A DNA stretch of 64,000 bases from contig NZ_LFBV01000010.1 in assembly GCF_001905345.1 (NCBI RefSeq), positions 533,225 through 597,224 of the forward strand, written 5' to 3'. Under the pieces are notes generated by a model that did no database searches, was not told the DNA's origin, and worked only from the letters and a program-made list of their open reading frames with translations. Shown piece by piece: positions 28,053 through 36,821 of this stretch. How positions within the stretch are numbered: position 1 is the first letter of the stretch; each line of letters starts with the position of its first letter. Origin of the DNA: Streptomyces uncialis. Lineage in GTDB: Bacteria > Actinomycetota > Actinomycetes > Streptomycetales > Streptomycetaceae. The translations under genes were made by a program, and so were the position numbers.

Positions 28053-29198
28053 ATGCCGAGCGAATCAGCCCAGCCGACCCCGACGACCTCCCAGCCGCCC
28101 GCTTCATCCCCCACCCTCGCCCCGGCCCCTACCCCCGGCCCGGCTTCCCGGTCCGCCGTGGCCGACTTGTCCGCCTCGGCCGCCAGGTCCGCTTCGCCTG
28201 CTCCGCCAGCTTCATCAGCTTCGTCCAGCGCATCCGGCACATCCGGCTCACCCGGCTCACCCGTTCATGAAATGCGGGCGTTCAACCGCTTCTACACCAA
28301 CCTGATCGGCGCCCTCGACTACAGCCGGCACCTGCACGCCCCGTACACCCTCACCGAGTCGCGAGTGCTGTACGAGCTGGCGCACTCGCCGCGTACGGAC
28401 GCCGCCGATCTACGCACGGAGCTGTCCTTGGACGCCGGGTATCTGAGCCGTCTGCTGGGCAAGTTCGAGAAGGACGGACTGGTCGACCGATCCCCCTCGG
28501 AGCGGGATTCCCGGCGCAGGCGCGTCACCCTCACCGCACGCGGGCGGGACGCCGCCGATCTGCTCGACGAACGCTCACGGGAGATGGTCGGTTCCCTCCT
28601 CGCGTCGGTTCCGGCCGGAGACCGACCGAGGCTGACGGAAGCCATGCGTGTCATCCAGGGTGTACTCACCCCCGGAGCCGAGCGGCCCGGCCGGGAGGAC
28701 GTGGTGCTGCGTCCACCTGCCCCTGGGGACCTCGGCTGGATCATCCAGCGCAACGCGGAGATCTACGCGGCGGAGTACGGCTGGAACACGGAGTACGAGA
28801 GCCTGGTCGCGCGGATCATCGCCGACTTCGCGGGTGACCACGATCCGGACGCTGAGCGGGTGTGGGTGGCCGAGTTGGCGGGCCGCCGCGTGGGCAGCGT
28901 GATGTGTGTACGGGACGCGGCACCGGCGACTGCGCGCCTTCGGCTGCTGTTGGTCGAGCCGGACGCGCGCGGGCTGGGAATCGGGGATCGCCTGGTGGGT
29001 GCCTGTGCCGACTTCGCCCGGGAGACCGGCTATCGCGACCTGGTCCTGTGGACGAACGATGTCCTGAAGGCCGCGCGCTCGATCTACCAGCGCCACGGTT
29101 TCACCCTGGTCGCGGAGAAGCCTCACCACTCCTTCGGCGCGGACCTCATAGGCCAGGACTGGCGGCTCGCGTTGCACGACGCGAGACCGGAGCGGTGA
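28053..29198 (+). CDS. MarR regulator fused to a GNAT acetyltransferase
   Basis: 381 residues. A Pro/Ser/Ala-rich tail (1-70) is unusual. A MarR winged-HTH follows (about 72-205, with the wing DRSPSERDSRRRRVTLTARGR). A GNAT domain (about 213-375) has the acetyl-CoA loop VEPDARGLGIGDRLVGACADFAR split as LLVEPDARGLGIGDRL and ends in YQRHGFTLVAEKPHHSF. MarR-GNAT fusions are a known actinobacterial architecture. The target promoter and acetyl acceptor are unknown. A short palindrome lies in the promoter. Confidence 0.88.
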   Translation: MPSESAQPTPTTSQPPASSPTLAPAPTPGPASRSAVADLSASAARSASPAPPASSASSSASGTSGSPGSPVHEMRAFNRFYTNLIGALDYSRHLHAPYTLTESRVLYELAHSPRTDAADLRTELSLDAGYLSRLLGKFEKDGLVDRSPSERDSRRRRVTLTARGRDAADLLDERSREMVGSLLASVPAGDRPRLTEAMRVIQGVLTPGAERPGREDVVLRPPAPGDLGWIIQRNAEIYAAEYGWNTEYESLVARIIADFAGDHDPDAERVWVAELAGRRVGSVMCVRDAAPATARLRLLLVEPDARGLGIGDRLVGACADFARETGYRDLVLWTNDVLKAARSIYQRHGFTLVAEKPHHSFGADLIGQDWRLALHDARPER

Positions 29199-29312
29199 GG
29201 CGGGGGTGGGTGCGCCGCCCGGGGGATTCGGGTGCTGGTGGGTGCTGGCCGACGTCGGCGGGCAGTCGGTGGGCAGCCGGTGGGTGGGGTCGCGGTGGAT
29301 AGGGTCGCGGGC

Positions 29313-30125
29313 ATGAAACTGGCCTTCTCCACGCTCGGTGTGCCGGGCCTCCCACTCCCTCAGGTCATCGCGCTGGCGACCGCCAACGGCTACCACGGGG
29401 TCGAGTTGCGCGCCCATCCCGAGGAGCCGGTGCACCTCGACATGACCAAGCGTCGGCGGGCCGAGGTCGTGCGGGAGTTCGCGGACGGAGGTGTGGAGAT
29501 CGTCGGCCTGGCGGGATACGCACAGGTGGCGGCGCCCGGTACCGACGGGCCGGTACTGGACGAGCTGCGGCGCTTGCTGGAGCTGGCCGGGGAGCTGGGA
29601 GCGCCCTTCGTACGGGTCTTCCCCGGAGCGGGTCCCGAGCAGCGGGGCGAGGAGGCGGACGCGACGGCGGCCCGACGGCTCGCCGCAGCAGCGGAGCAGG
29701 CCGCCACGCTGGGTGTACGCATCCTCCTGGAGACCCACGACTCGCATCGCGCGGGCGTGGCTGCGGCGCGGGTCGTGGCGCGGGTGGGGCGGCCGGAGGT
29801 GGGTGTGCTGTGGGACGTGCTGCACACCTGGCTGGCCGGGGAGGCGCCCACGGTGACGCACGCGGCGCTCGCCCCGCACCTGGGCTATGTCCAGGTGAAG
29901 GACGTGGCCTCGGCCGCCGACACCACTCCGCTCGCGCTCGGCGCGGGGGTGCTGCCGCTGGCCGGGTGTCTGGACACGCTCAGTCGGGCGGGCTGGGACG
30001 GCTGGCTGTGCTGGGAGTACGAGAAGAGGTGGTACGAGGAAGCGGCTCCGCTGCCGGGGCTGTTGGGCGAGGGGCGGACGTATCTGGAGGAGTTGTCGGA
30101 GGAGTCGCTGGACGCGGCTGGGTGA
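29313..30125 (+). CDS. TIM-barrel sugar phosphate isomerase/epimerase
   Basis: 270 residues starting MKLAFSTLGVPGLPLPQV. Probable metal ligands are in GVELRAHP, ILLETHDSHRAG, VLWDVLHTW and WDGWLCWEYEKRW. This is a compact hydroxypyruvate-isomerase-like barrel. The last 146 nt lie under the 3' end of the opposite-strand EamA gene. No operon partner on the same strand. Confidence 0.82.
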   Translation: MKLAFSTLGVPGLPLPQVIALATANGYHGVELRAHPEEPVHLDMTKRRRAEVVREFADGGVEIVGLAGYAQVAAPGTDGPVLDELRRLLELAGELGAPFVRVFPGAGPEQRGEEADATAARRLAAAAEQAATLGVRILLETHDSHRAGVAAARVVARVGRPEVGVLWDVLHTWLAGEAPTVTHAALAPHLGYVQVKDVASAADTTPLALGAGVLPLAGCLDTLSRAGWDGWLCWEYEKRWYEEAAPLPGLLGEGRTYLEELSEESLDAAG

Positions 30126-31185
30126 CCCCTTCGTCCGAGGCCGCAGCCGGGGAGGGGGCGAGGGCGACGGTCCCGACCGTGGCTACGGCAACCCCGGGTG
30201 AGGGCGGGTCGGCCGGGAGCGGGTCGGTTCGGAGTGAGCCGGGCGGGAGCGGGCCGGGCAGGGGTGAGCCCGGCGGGGGTGAGCTGGGCGGGGGTGAGCC
30301 GGCGGCCACCGGGGTCGGGGTGGTGGGGGTGCGGCTCGGGGCGAACGAGGTGGCGGCGACTCCCACGACCAGCAGGGCGGCGGCGCACCAGCGCAGGGTG
30401 CTGATCGACTCGTCGAGGAACAGCGCGGCGGAGGTCATGCCGAAGACGGGGACGAGGAGGGTGAACGGGGCCACGGTCGAGGCGGGGTGGTGACGCAGCA
30501 GCCAGCCCCAGGCGCCGAAACCGAGGTTGGTGGAGATCCAGGCGACGAAGACGATGGCGCCCACAGCGGTCCAGTCGAGGGAACGCATGGCGGCGAGGCC
30601 GGTGGACGGGCCCTCGAAGAGCAGGGAGAGGAGGAGGAGCGGAAGCACGGGGACGGCGCTGACCCAGACGATGAAGTTGAAGGCGTCGGGTGGCGCGGCC
30701 TTGCGGGTGAGGACGTTCGAGACACCCCAGCCGGCGGCGGCGGCCACGACCAGGGCGAAGCCGAACAGGGGGCCGGAGGTGCCTTCGTCGATCGCGGCGA
30801 CGATGACACCGAGGAGGGCGATACCCATACCGACGGTCCGCAGCGGCCCGGGACGCTCACGCAGCACGACAGCGGCGAAGATCGCCGTGAACACGGCCTG
30901 GACCTGGAGGACCAGTGAGGCGAGTCCGGCGGGCATGCCCTGATCCATGCCGAGGAAGACCAGTCCGAACTTCCCGACGCCCAGGACCAGCCCGACGGCG
31001 ATGATCCACTTCCAGGCGACCGAAGGTCTGCCCACGAGGAAGATCGCGGGCACCGCGGCGACGAGGAAGCGGAGCGCGGCGAACAGCAACGGGGGGAAGT
31101 GGGAGAGGCCGATGTCGATGACGACGAAGTTGACGCCCCATATGGCGGCGCAGAGAACGGCGAGACTGATGTGCGCGGGTCGCAT
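29980..31185 (-). CDS. EamA/DMT-family exporter with long Pro/Ser/Thr-rich tail
   Basis: 401 residues. Residues 1-285 hold ten transmembrane helices in two EamA repeats, starting MRPAHISLAVLCAAIWGVNFVVIDIG. This resembles amino-acid or metabolite exporters of the DMT superfamily. The remaining 115 residues are a disordered Pro/Ser/Thr tail, much of it antisense to the end of the neighbouring isomerase gene. The gene is divergent from a LysR regulator, which probably controls it. Confidence 0.88.
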   Translation of the reverse strand: MRPAHISLAVLCAAIWGVNFVVIDIGLSHFPPLLFAALRFLVAAVPAIFLVGRPSVAWKWIIAVGLVLGVGKFGLVFLGMDQGMPAGLASLVLQVQAVFTAIFAAVVLRERPGPLRTVGMGIALLGVIVAAIDEGTSGPLFGFALVVAAAAGWGVSNVLTRKAAPPDAFNFIVWVSAVPVLPLLLLSLLFEGPSTGLAAMRSLDWTAVGAIVFVAWISTNLGFGAWGWLLRHHPASTVAPFTLLVPVFGMTSAALFLDESISTLRWCAAALLVVGVAATSFAPSRTPTTPTPVAAGSPPPSSPPPGSPLPGPLPPGSLRTDPLPADPPSPGVAVATVGTVALAPSPAAASDEGVTQPRPATPPTTPPDTSAPRPTAPAAEPLPRTTSSRTPSTASRPSPPD

Positions 31186-31329
31186 GGATCGAGCATCACC
31201 GGCGGCGACTGTGAAGCACTAGCGATGATTACTGCATGGTTGGATGAAGAACTGCTAAATCCAGCTGGGCAGGTCGAGTCGGGGGCGGGCCGGCCGGAGA
31301 CATGGGCGGGTGCGAGACAAGGAGTCCAG

Positions 31330-32244
31330 GTGCTTGATCTTCAGCGATTGCGCGCTCTGTACGCGGTATCGGTGCACGGCACGGTCGGGGCGGCGGCGGT
31401 GTCTCTCGGGTACACACCGTCGGCGGTGTCACAGCAGATCGCCAAGTTGGAACGGGAGACCCGGACGGTGCTGCTGGAGCGGCAGGGCCGTGGGATACGG
31501 CTCACCGATGAGGCGCAGGTGCTGGTGGCGGCGGCGAAGGAGCTGTTGTCGATAGTCGAGCAGGCCGAGACGGAGCTGGAGGAGCGCAGAGGGGAGCCGA
31601 CCGGACGGCTGACGATCGCGGCGTTCGCCTCGGCGGCGCGTGGGCTGATGCCCGGGGTGCTGGCGGATCTCGCGGTGCGGCATCCGACGCTGGACACACG
31701 GCTGACGGAGGTCGACCCGCACGAGTCGGTGGACCTGGTGGCGAAGGGGGCGCTCGACATGGCGGTGGCCCATGACTGGGACATCGCGCCGCTGCCCGCG
31801 CCACCCGGGGTCGAGCAGGCCCGGATCGGGGACGACACCTGCGACCTGCTGGTGCCGAGGGGCCACCGGCTGTCGGAGCGTGGTTCGGTGCGGAGGGAGG
31901 AGTTCGGGGGTGAGAAATGGGTCTGCCAGCCACCGGGACGGGTGTGCCACGACTGGCTGATGGGGACCTTGCGGGCTGCGGGGATCGAGCCGGAGATCAC
32001 GCATCTGGCGGACGAGAACCCGACATTGGTCGCCCTTGTAGAGGCGGGGCTGGGTATCGCCCTGATACCCAGGCTGGGCAGGGGCGCGTTGCCCGACGGG
32101 GTGGTGGCGATACCGCTGGACCCGATTCCCGTACGGCATCTGTACGCGCTGTGGCGCACCGGGGCGGCTCGGCGTCCGGCCATCGCCGAGATGGTGCGGA
32201 CGTTGCAGGAGCACTGGCCGCGGGCGGCACGCGGCTCGGCGTGA
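31330..32244 (+). CDS. LysR-family transcriptional regulator
   Basis: 304 residues. The N-terminal winged HTH (LDLQRLRALYAVSVHGTVGA, then YTPSAVSQQIAKLERE) is followed by a LysR substrate domain from about residue 90. The GTG at 31330 is chosen because AAGGAG lies seven nt upstream and it places the HTH at the normal position; the frame stays open further left. Divergent from the EamA exporter across 144 nt, the usual arrangement for a LysR activator and its target. Confidence 0.92.
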   Translation: MLDLQRLRALYAVSVHGTVGAAAVSLGYTPSAVSQQIAKLERETRTVLLERQGRGIRLTDEAQVLVAAAKELLSIVEQAETELEERRGEPTGRLTIAAFASAARGLMPGVLADLAVRHPTLDTRLTEVDPHESVDLVAKGALDMAVAHDWDIAPLPAPPGVEQARIGDDTCDLLVPRGHRLSERGSVRREEFGGEKWVCQPPGRVCHDWLMGTLRAAGIEPEITHLADENPTLVALVEAGLGIALIPRLGRGALPDGVVAIPLDPIPVRHLYALWRTGAARRPAIAEMVRTLQEHWPRAARGSA

Positions 32245-32267
32245 GCGCCCCGGCCCGCCGACCTCGG

Positions 32268-32441
32268 CCCTACCTTGGCCCTGCTCCGGACCTACTCCGG
32301 ACCTGCTCCGGACCTGCCTTGGCCCTGCTTCGGCCCGGCCTTGGCCCTGCTTCGGCCCGGCCTTGGCCCTGGCTCCGGCCCGGCCTTGGCCCTGGCTCCG
32401 GCCCGGCCTTGGCCCGGCTTGGACCTGCCTTGGACCCGGTC
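32268..32441. repeat. Degenerate tandem repeat of CTTGGCCCTG/CTCCGGACCTG units
   Basis: About 170 bp made of interlocking units around CGGCCTTGGCCCTG and CTCCGGACCTG, following the LysR stop. No gene is supported. Confidence 0.75.
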
Positions 32442-32509
32442 GGCCTGTCGCGGTCCCCGGCCGGCTGGTGGGTCGCGGGCCCGGTCCGACCGGTCGGCTC
32501 ACGCCCGGG

Positions 32510-33106
32510 TCAGGAGTTCGGGGTGAAGAGGGCTGTGAGGCGGGGGAGGTGGTGGCGGTTGGCTTCGTCGTCCTCGGGGTCCCAGGTCGGGCCGGTCGGG
32601 GTGCGGGGGTGGGGTATGCGGTCGGCGGCGGCTTCGAGCGCCGCGTCGTACGAGTCGGCTTCGCCGGTGGCGCGCTGGTAGGCGTCCCGGATCAGGCCGC
32701 TGAGGGACTCGTAGCCGATCCAGCCCTTGTTGTCGCGGCTCATCCGCAGCACGACGGGCAGGTCGGCGAGGGTGTCGGGGTCCTCGACGGCGCGGGTGAA
32801 GGTGTCGCGGCCGAGCAGGATGAGGCCGTCGCGGAAGTCCATGAACCCGTCGTCGCCGCAGCCTCCCTCGACGATGTACGCGGCGTACCACAGGGGGTGG
32901 TGGTAGGCCGAGGCGCGGACCTCGCCGTGCCGCAGGCCGAACTCGACGATCTCCGTCGGCTTGAGCGCGGCGAGGAGGTCGGTCAGGGCGTCGGGGAGCG
33001 GGTCGTCCGCCGGATCGCGGTCGTCGGCGCGGTCGCCCACTGTTGTACGCGCGGTGGCGAGGATCCCCCACCAGGTGTCCAGGTCCATGCCTGCGGCTGT
33101 GCTCAT
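32510..33106 (-). CDS. DUF4240 domain protein
   Basis: 198 residues. The core MDLDTWWGILATAR, with HPLWYAAYIVEGGCGDDGFMDFRDGLIL and DAYQRATGE, is the DUF4240 pattern, an actinobacterial cytoplasmic family of unknown function. The ATG at 33106 is chosen for AGGATCA about 9 nt upstream; the internal ATG at 33088 has none. It is divergent from the GH3 gene. Confidence 0.78.
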   Translation of the reverse strand: MSTAAGMDLDTWWGILATARTTVGDRADDRDPADDPLPDALTDLLAALKPTEIVEFGLRHGEVRASAYHHPLWYAAYIVEGGCGDDGFMDFRDGLILLGRDTFTRAVEDPDTLADLPVVLRMSRDNKGWIGYESLSGLIRDAYQRATGEADSYDAALEAAADRIPHPRTPTGPTWDPEDDEANRHHLPRLTALFTPNS

Positions 33107-33283
33107 GCGGGTGATCCTATGCAGGCGGGGAGCGGCCGTACCGGTCACCCGGGGGCCCGGAGCGCGGTGGCACGGGGCGTTCGCGACACGTGTTGCCTCC
33201 CGCTCGGGGGCTTGACCGGAAGTTACTGTCTGGATATCCGTAAAGCCTAGGAACGTTTCCTTCAATGGCCGGAGGTTGCGCTG

Positions 33284-35581
33284 ATGGTGGCCCGCCGCCC
33301 TACCGGTGGCCCGGGTCCCGTGTCCGGCGCGGTCTCGGAAGGAGCTCGCGTGACCGCCCCCCACTCCCCCGTTCCCGCTCCGGAATCATCCGTCCCGGAC
33401 CTGTCCGTCCCGGAACCGTCTGTCCCGGGCCTGTCCGTCCCGGGCCCGTACGCCGAGGACTTGCACGTCGAGGACTTGCACGTCGAGGACCTGTACGGCG
33501 AGGGCCCGTACGGCGAGGGCTTGTCCGGCCCGGGGTCTGCGCCGTGGCCCGTAGCCCCCGCCTCCCCCGGTGGCCCGCCCCGGTCCACCGCCGACGCCCC
33601 CGGCCCGTCCACAGCCACCCCCACCGAGTCCGTCGACCCCGCCCCGTCCACCACCACTCCCACCACTCCCACCGCTTCCGCCGACCCCACCGACCCCGCC
33701 CCCCATCGCCGTACCGTGCTCGCGGTGACCGCCGTGACCGCTGCCGGGCTGGCCTCGGGGCTCGTCGGTGGGGCGGGGCGGGCCCAGGCCGCGCACCCCG
33801 TACGCAGAGTGGCCACCACCCCCGCGGGCAGCGCGGACGCGTCGGGGAGTCGCAGCCGGGTGAACGGGGCGGAGGGGTTGCCCGGGCGGTTGCTGGCCCG
33901 GATGTCGCTGGAGGAGAAGGTCGGGCAGCTCTTCGTGATGCGGGTGTACGGGCATTCGGCGACGGCGCCCGCGCAGGAGGACATCGACGCGAATCTGCGG
34001 GAGATCGGGGTGCGGACGGCGGCGGAGCTGGTCGCGCGCTACCACGTCGGCGGGATCGTCTACTTCGCGTGGGCACACAACACACGCGACCCGCAGCAGA
34101 TCGCGGCACTGTCGAACGGCATCCAGCGGGCCGCGCTCGCGAAGGACAACCCCGTACCGGTGCTGATCGCGACCGATCAGGAACACGGGATCGTGTGCCG
34201 GGTGGGGTATCCGGCGACGCTGTTCCCGGGGGCGATGGCGATCGGGGCGGGCGGATCGGTCACGGACGCCCGGGAGCTGGGGCGGATCGCGGGGGCCGAG
34301 CTGGCCGCGCTGGGCATCCGGCAGAACTACTCCCCCGTCGCCGATGTGAACGTCGATCCGGCGAACCCGGTGATCGGGGTGCGGTCGTTCGGGTCGGACC
34401 CCGACCAGGTGGCGCGGCTGGTGGCCGCCGAGGTGAAGGGGTACCAGCGCAGCGCCGGGATCTCGGCCACCGCGAAGCACTTCCCCGGGCACGGGGACAC
34501 CCGGGTCGACAGTCATACCGGGCTGCCGGAGATCGACCACACGCGGGAGGAGTGGGAGCGGCTGGACGCGCCGCCGTTCCGGGCGGCGATCAGGGCGGGG
34601 GTCGACTCGGTCATGACGGCGCACATCCTGTTCCCGGCGCTGGACCCGTCCGGTGACCCGGCGACGCTGTCGCACCCGATCATGACCGGCATCCTCCGTG
34701 AGGAGCTGGGCTTCGAGGGGGTGATCGTCACGGACGCGCTGGGGATGCAGGGGGTGCGGGACAAGTACGGGGACGACCGGGTGCCGGTGCTGGCGCTGAG
34801 GGCGGGGGTGGACCAGTTGCTGAACCCGCCGAGTCTGAAGGTCGCCTTCGACGCGGTGCTGGCGGCGGTGCGCGGCGGCGAGCTGACGGAGGCGCGGCTG
34901 GACGAGTCGGTGCTGCGGGTGCTGCGGCTGAAGGAGCGGCGCGGGTTGCTGCGTCGGCCGTATGTGTCGGCGCGGGGAGTGACCCGTACGGTCGGGACGC
35001 GGGCGCACCGGGCCGCCGCCGACCGGATCGCCGGACGGACGACGACCTTGCTGGTCGACGGGGAGCGGTTGCTGCCGCTGTCCCGGCGGACCCACCGTGA
35101 GGTGCTCGTCGTCGGCGCGGACCCGGCGTCGCCGTCGGGGACGACGGGCCCGCCCACCACCGTGCTGGCCGGGGCGTTCACTGAGCTGGGGTACTCGGCG
35201 ACCGCCGTGCCGACCGGGACGGCGCCGTCCCCGGAGCGGATCGCGGCGGCGGTGTCGGCGGCGCGCGGCAAGGACGTGGTGGTGGTCGGCACGTACAACG
35301 TGACGGCGGGCAGCACGCAGCGCGCGTTGGTGGAGGCGCTGGCCGCGACGGGGGTACCGGTGGTCGTGGTGGCGCTGCGCAATCCGTACGACGTGGCGTG
35401 GCTGCCGTGGGCGGACGCGGTGGTCGCGGCGTACGCGTGGACGGATGTGGAGCTGCGGGCGGCGGTGCGGGTGCTGACGGGGCATGAGCGCCCGACGGGG
35501 CGGCTCCCGGTACCGGTGCCCCGCGCGGACGACCCGTCCCGGGTGCTCCTCCCGTTGGGCCACGGGTTGTCATACCCCTGA
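33284..35581 (+). CDS. Secreted glycoside hydrolase family 3 (beta-N-acetylhexosaminidase-like)
   Basis: 765 residues. The catalytic domain (about 200-520) has the NagZ-type KHFPGHGDTRVDSH loop, which supplies the His/Asp acid-base pair, and nucleophile Asp in VIVTDALGMQG. A GH3 C-terminal domain follows. Likely cleaves N-acetylglucosamine from cell wall or chitin fragments. A signal with twin arginines, HRRTVLAVTAVTAAGLASG, starts only near residue 143, behind a Pro/Ser/Asp extension containing tandem EDLHVEDLH-type repeats. The ATG at 33284 follows GGAGG by 8 nt; a GTG at 33350 with GGAAGGAG is an alternative and would still leave about 120 residues before the signal. Confidence 0.9.
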   Translation: MVARRPTGGPGPVSGAVSEGARVTAPHSPVPAPESSVPDLSVPEPSVPGLSVPGPYAEDLHVEDLHVEDLYGEGPYGEGLSGPGSAPWPVAPASPGGPPRSTADAPGPSTATPTESVDPAPSTTTPTTPTASADPTDPAPHRRTVLAVTAVTAAGLASGLVGGAGRAQAAHPVRRVATTPAGSADASGSRSRVNGAEGLPGRLLARMSLEEKVGQLFVMRVYGHSATAPAQEDIDANLREIGVRTAAELVARYHVGGIVYFAWAHNTRDPQQIAALSNGIQRAALAKDNPVPVLIATDQEHGIVCRVGYPATLFPGAMAIGAGGSVTDARELGRIAGAELAALGIRQNYSPVADVNVDPANPVIGVRSFGSDPDQVARLVAAEVKGYQRSAGISATAKHFPGHGDTRVDSHTGLPEIDHTREEWERLDAPPFRAAIRAGVDSVMTAHILFPALDPSGDPATLSHPIMTGILREELGFEGVIVTDALGMQGVRDKYGDDRVPVLALRAGVDQLLNPPSLKVAFDAVLAAVRGGELTEARLDESVLRVLRLKERRGLLRRPYVSARGVTRTVGTRAHRAAADRIAGRTTTLLVDGERLLPLSRRTHREVLVVGADPASPSGTTGPPTTVLAGAFTELGYSATAVPTGTAPSPERIAAAVSAARGKDVVVVGTYNVTAGSTQRALVEALAATGVPVVVVALRNPYDVAWLPWADAVVAAYAWTDVELRAAVRVLTGHERPTGRLPVPVPRADDPSRVLLPLGHGLSYP

Positions 35582-35589
35582 CCCCGACA

Positions 35590-35752
35590 CTCCGGCTCCC
35601 TGGCACCCCTCCCACCCCGGCACCCCGGCTCCCTGGCACCCCTCCCACCCCGGCACCCCTCCCACCCCTTCACCCATCCGCTCCTCCCCCCGTCCGCTCA
35701 TCCGCCCCTCCATCCGTCCGCCCCTCCATCCGTCCGCCCCTCCACCCGTCCG
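35590..35752. repeat. Pyrimidine-rich tandem repeats
   Basis: The 316-nt gap after the GH3 gene is a C-rich strand. A 34-bp unit built on GGCTCCCTGGCACCCCTCCC is present twice, and a 16-bp unit CCATCCGTCCGCCCCT about three times. No gene is supported. Confidence 0.75.
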
Positions 35753-35897
35753 TCCTCCGGAGCACACCACCGTCAGCCCGCGCAAAGCCCCCTGTGCGCC
35801 TGTCACGCACCCGTTCCTGAGGGTCAGGCTGGAGCGGCTGAGGCGGGGATACCCGGGGACGGGTGCCGCGCGAGGGATGCCAGGGGGGCGGACCGGT

Positions 35898-36701
35898 ATG
35901 GAGCCCGAAAAGCGGTACGGGCACGGGTGCGGGTACGGGTACGGGCTCGACCGCGCGGGCAGGCGGCGGTATCCGTCGTGGGCGGGCGGCCCGTTGCCGT
36001 CGGGCGCGTTGCCACCGGGGCGGGTCCTGCCGGGGCGGAACCCGCCGGTGTGGGCGCTGCCGGGGCGGGTCCTACCGGTGCGGGCGCTGACCTGCGTACT
36101 GACCTGCTTGCTGACCTGGGTGCTGACCTGGGTGCTGACCGGCTGTCAGGGCATGTCGTCGTATCCCGGTGAACCGGTCGTCGTACCCGCCCCCGCCACG
36201 GCGACCCTCGCGCCAGGCCCGGTGTTCCTAGCCGAGGGCGAGTGCAGTTCGCGGGTGGGCCGTTCGTTCGACGAGGTGTCGTGCGGAAGCGAACGGGCGG
36301 CGGCGAAGGTGGTGCGGCGGCAGTGGCGTCCGGCGGGGCGGTCGGGACCGGTGTGCCCCGGGCGTTCGGACTTCGTGCTGCACCTCAGCGAGAGCCGTCC
36401 GGCGGCGGACGAGGACGGTGACGGGCAGGTGCCCGAGGGGTACGCCTGTATGCGGAACCTGGAGCCTCCGCACCAGGGCGACCCCGGCGGGGGCGGGGGT
36501 CCGCGCACGATCGTGGGCGACTGCCTGTACGACACCGCCGTGCGGAAGGTCCGGGAGACGGCGTGCGACGGATCGGCGGACCGGGCACCGCGCTACCGGG
36601 TCGGGGCGGCGGTGGCGGAGCGTGCGGCGTGCCCGCCGTCGACGGTGCTGTACGTGTCGCTGGGCGGCGCCCGCCCGGTCGGCTGCGCGGTCCGCGTCTG
36701 A
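35898..36701 (+). CDS. Putative lipoprotein, Cys-rich
   Basis: Up to 267 residues. A hydrophobic stretch of repeated LTW/LTC units ends in the lipobox LTGC, so the mature protein would start at that Cys (about residue 82). The mature part has about eight further cysteines and no domain I recognise. AGGGGGG precedes the ATG at 35898, but the 60 residues before the signal are Gly/Pro/Arg-rich. The GTG at 36078 would give a normal 22-residue lipoprotein signal with weaker ribosome binding, and may be the true start. Confidence 0.65.
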   Translation: MEPEKRYGHGCGYGYGLDRAGRRRYPSWAGGPLPSGALPPGRVLPGRNPPVWALPGRVLPVRALTCVLTCLLTWVLTWVLTGCQGMSSYPGEPVVVPAPATATLAPGPVFLAEGECSSRVGRSFDEVSCGSERAAAKVVRRQWRPAGRSGPVCPGRSDFVLHLSESRPAADEDGDGQVPEGYACMRNLEPPHQGDPGGGGGPRTIVGDCLYDTAVRKVRETACDGSADRAPRYRVGAAVAERAACPPSTVLYVSLGGARPVGCAVRV

Positions 36702-36821
36702 ACGCGCCTGAACGAACCATCGGGTACGGAGCGTCCGAACGGAGGCGACGCGTCCGGACGGAGGCGGTAGCGCGGACCGGCCGACCCGGGCGGGTTGCCC
36801 CGGATCGGCCGGCCGGGGTCG

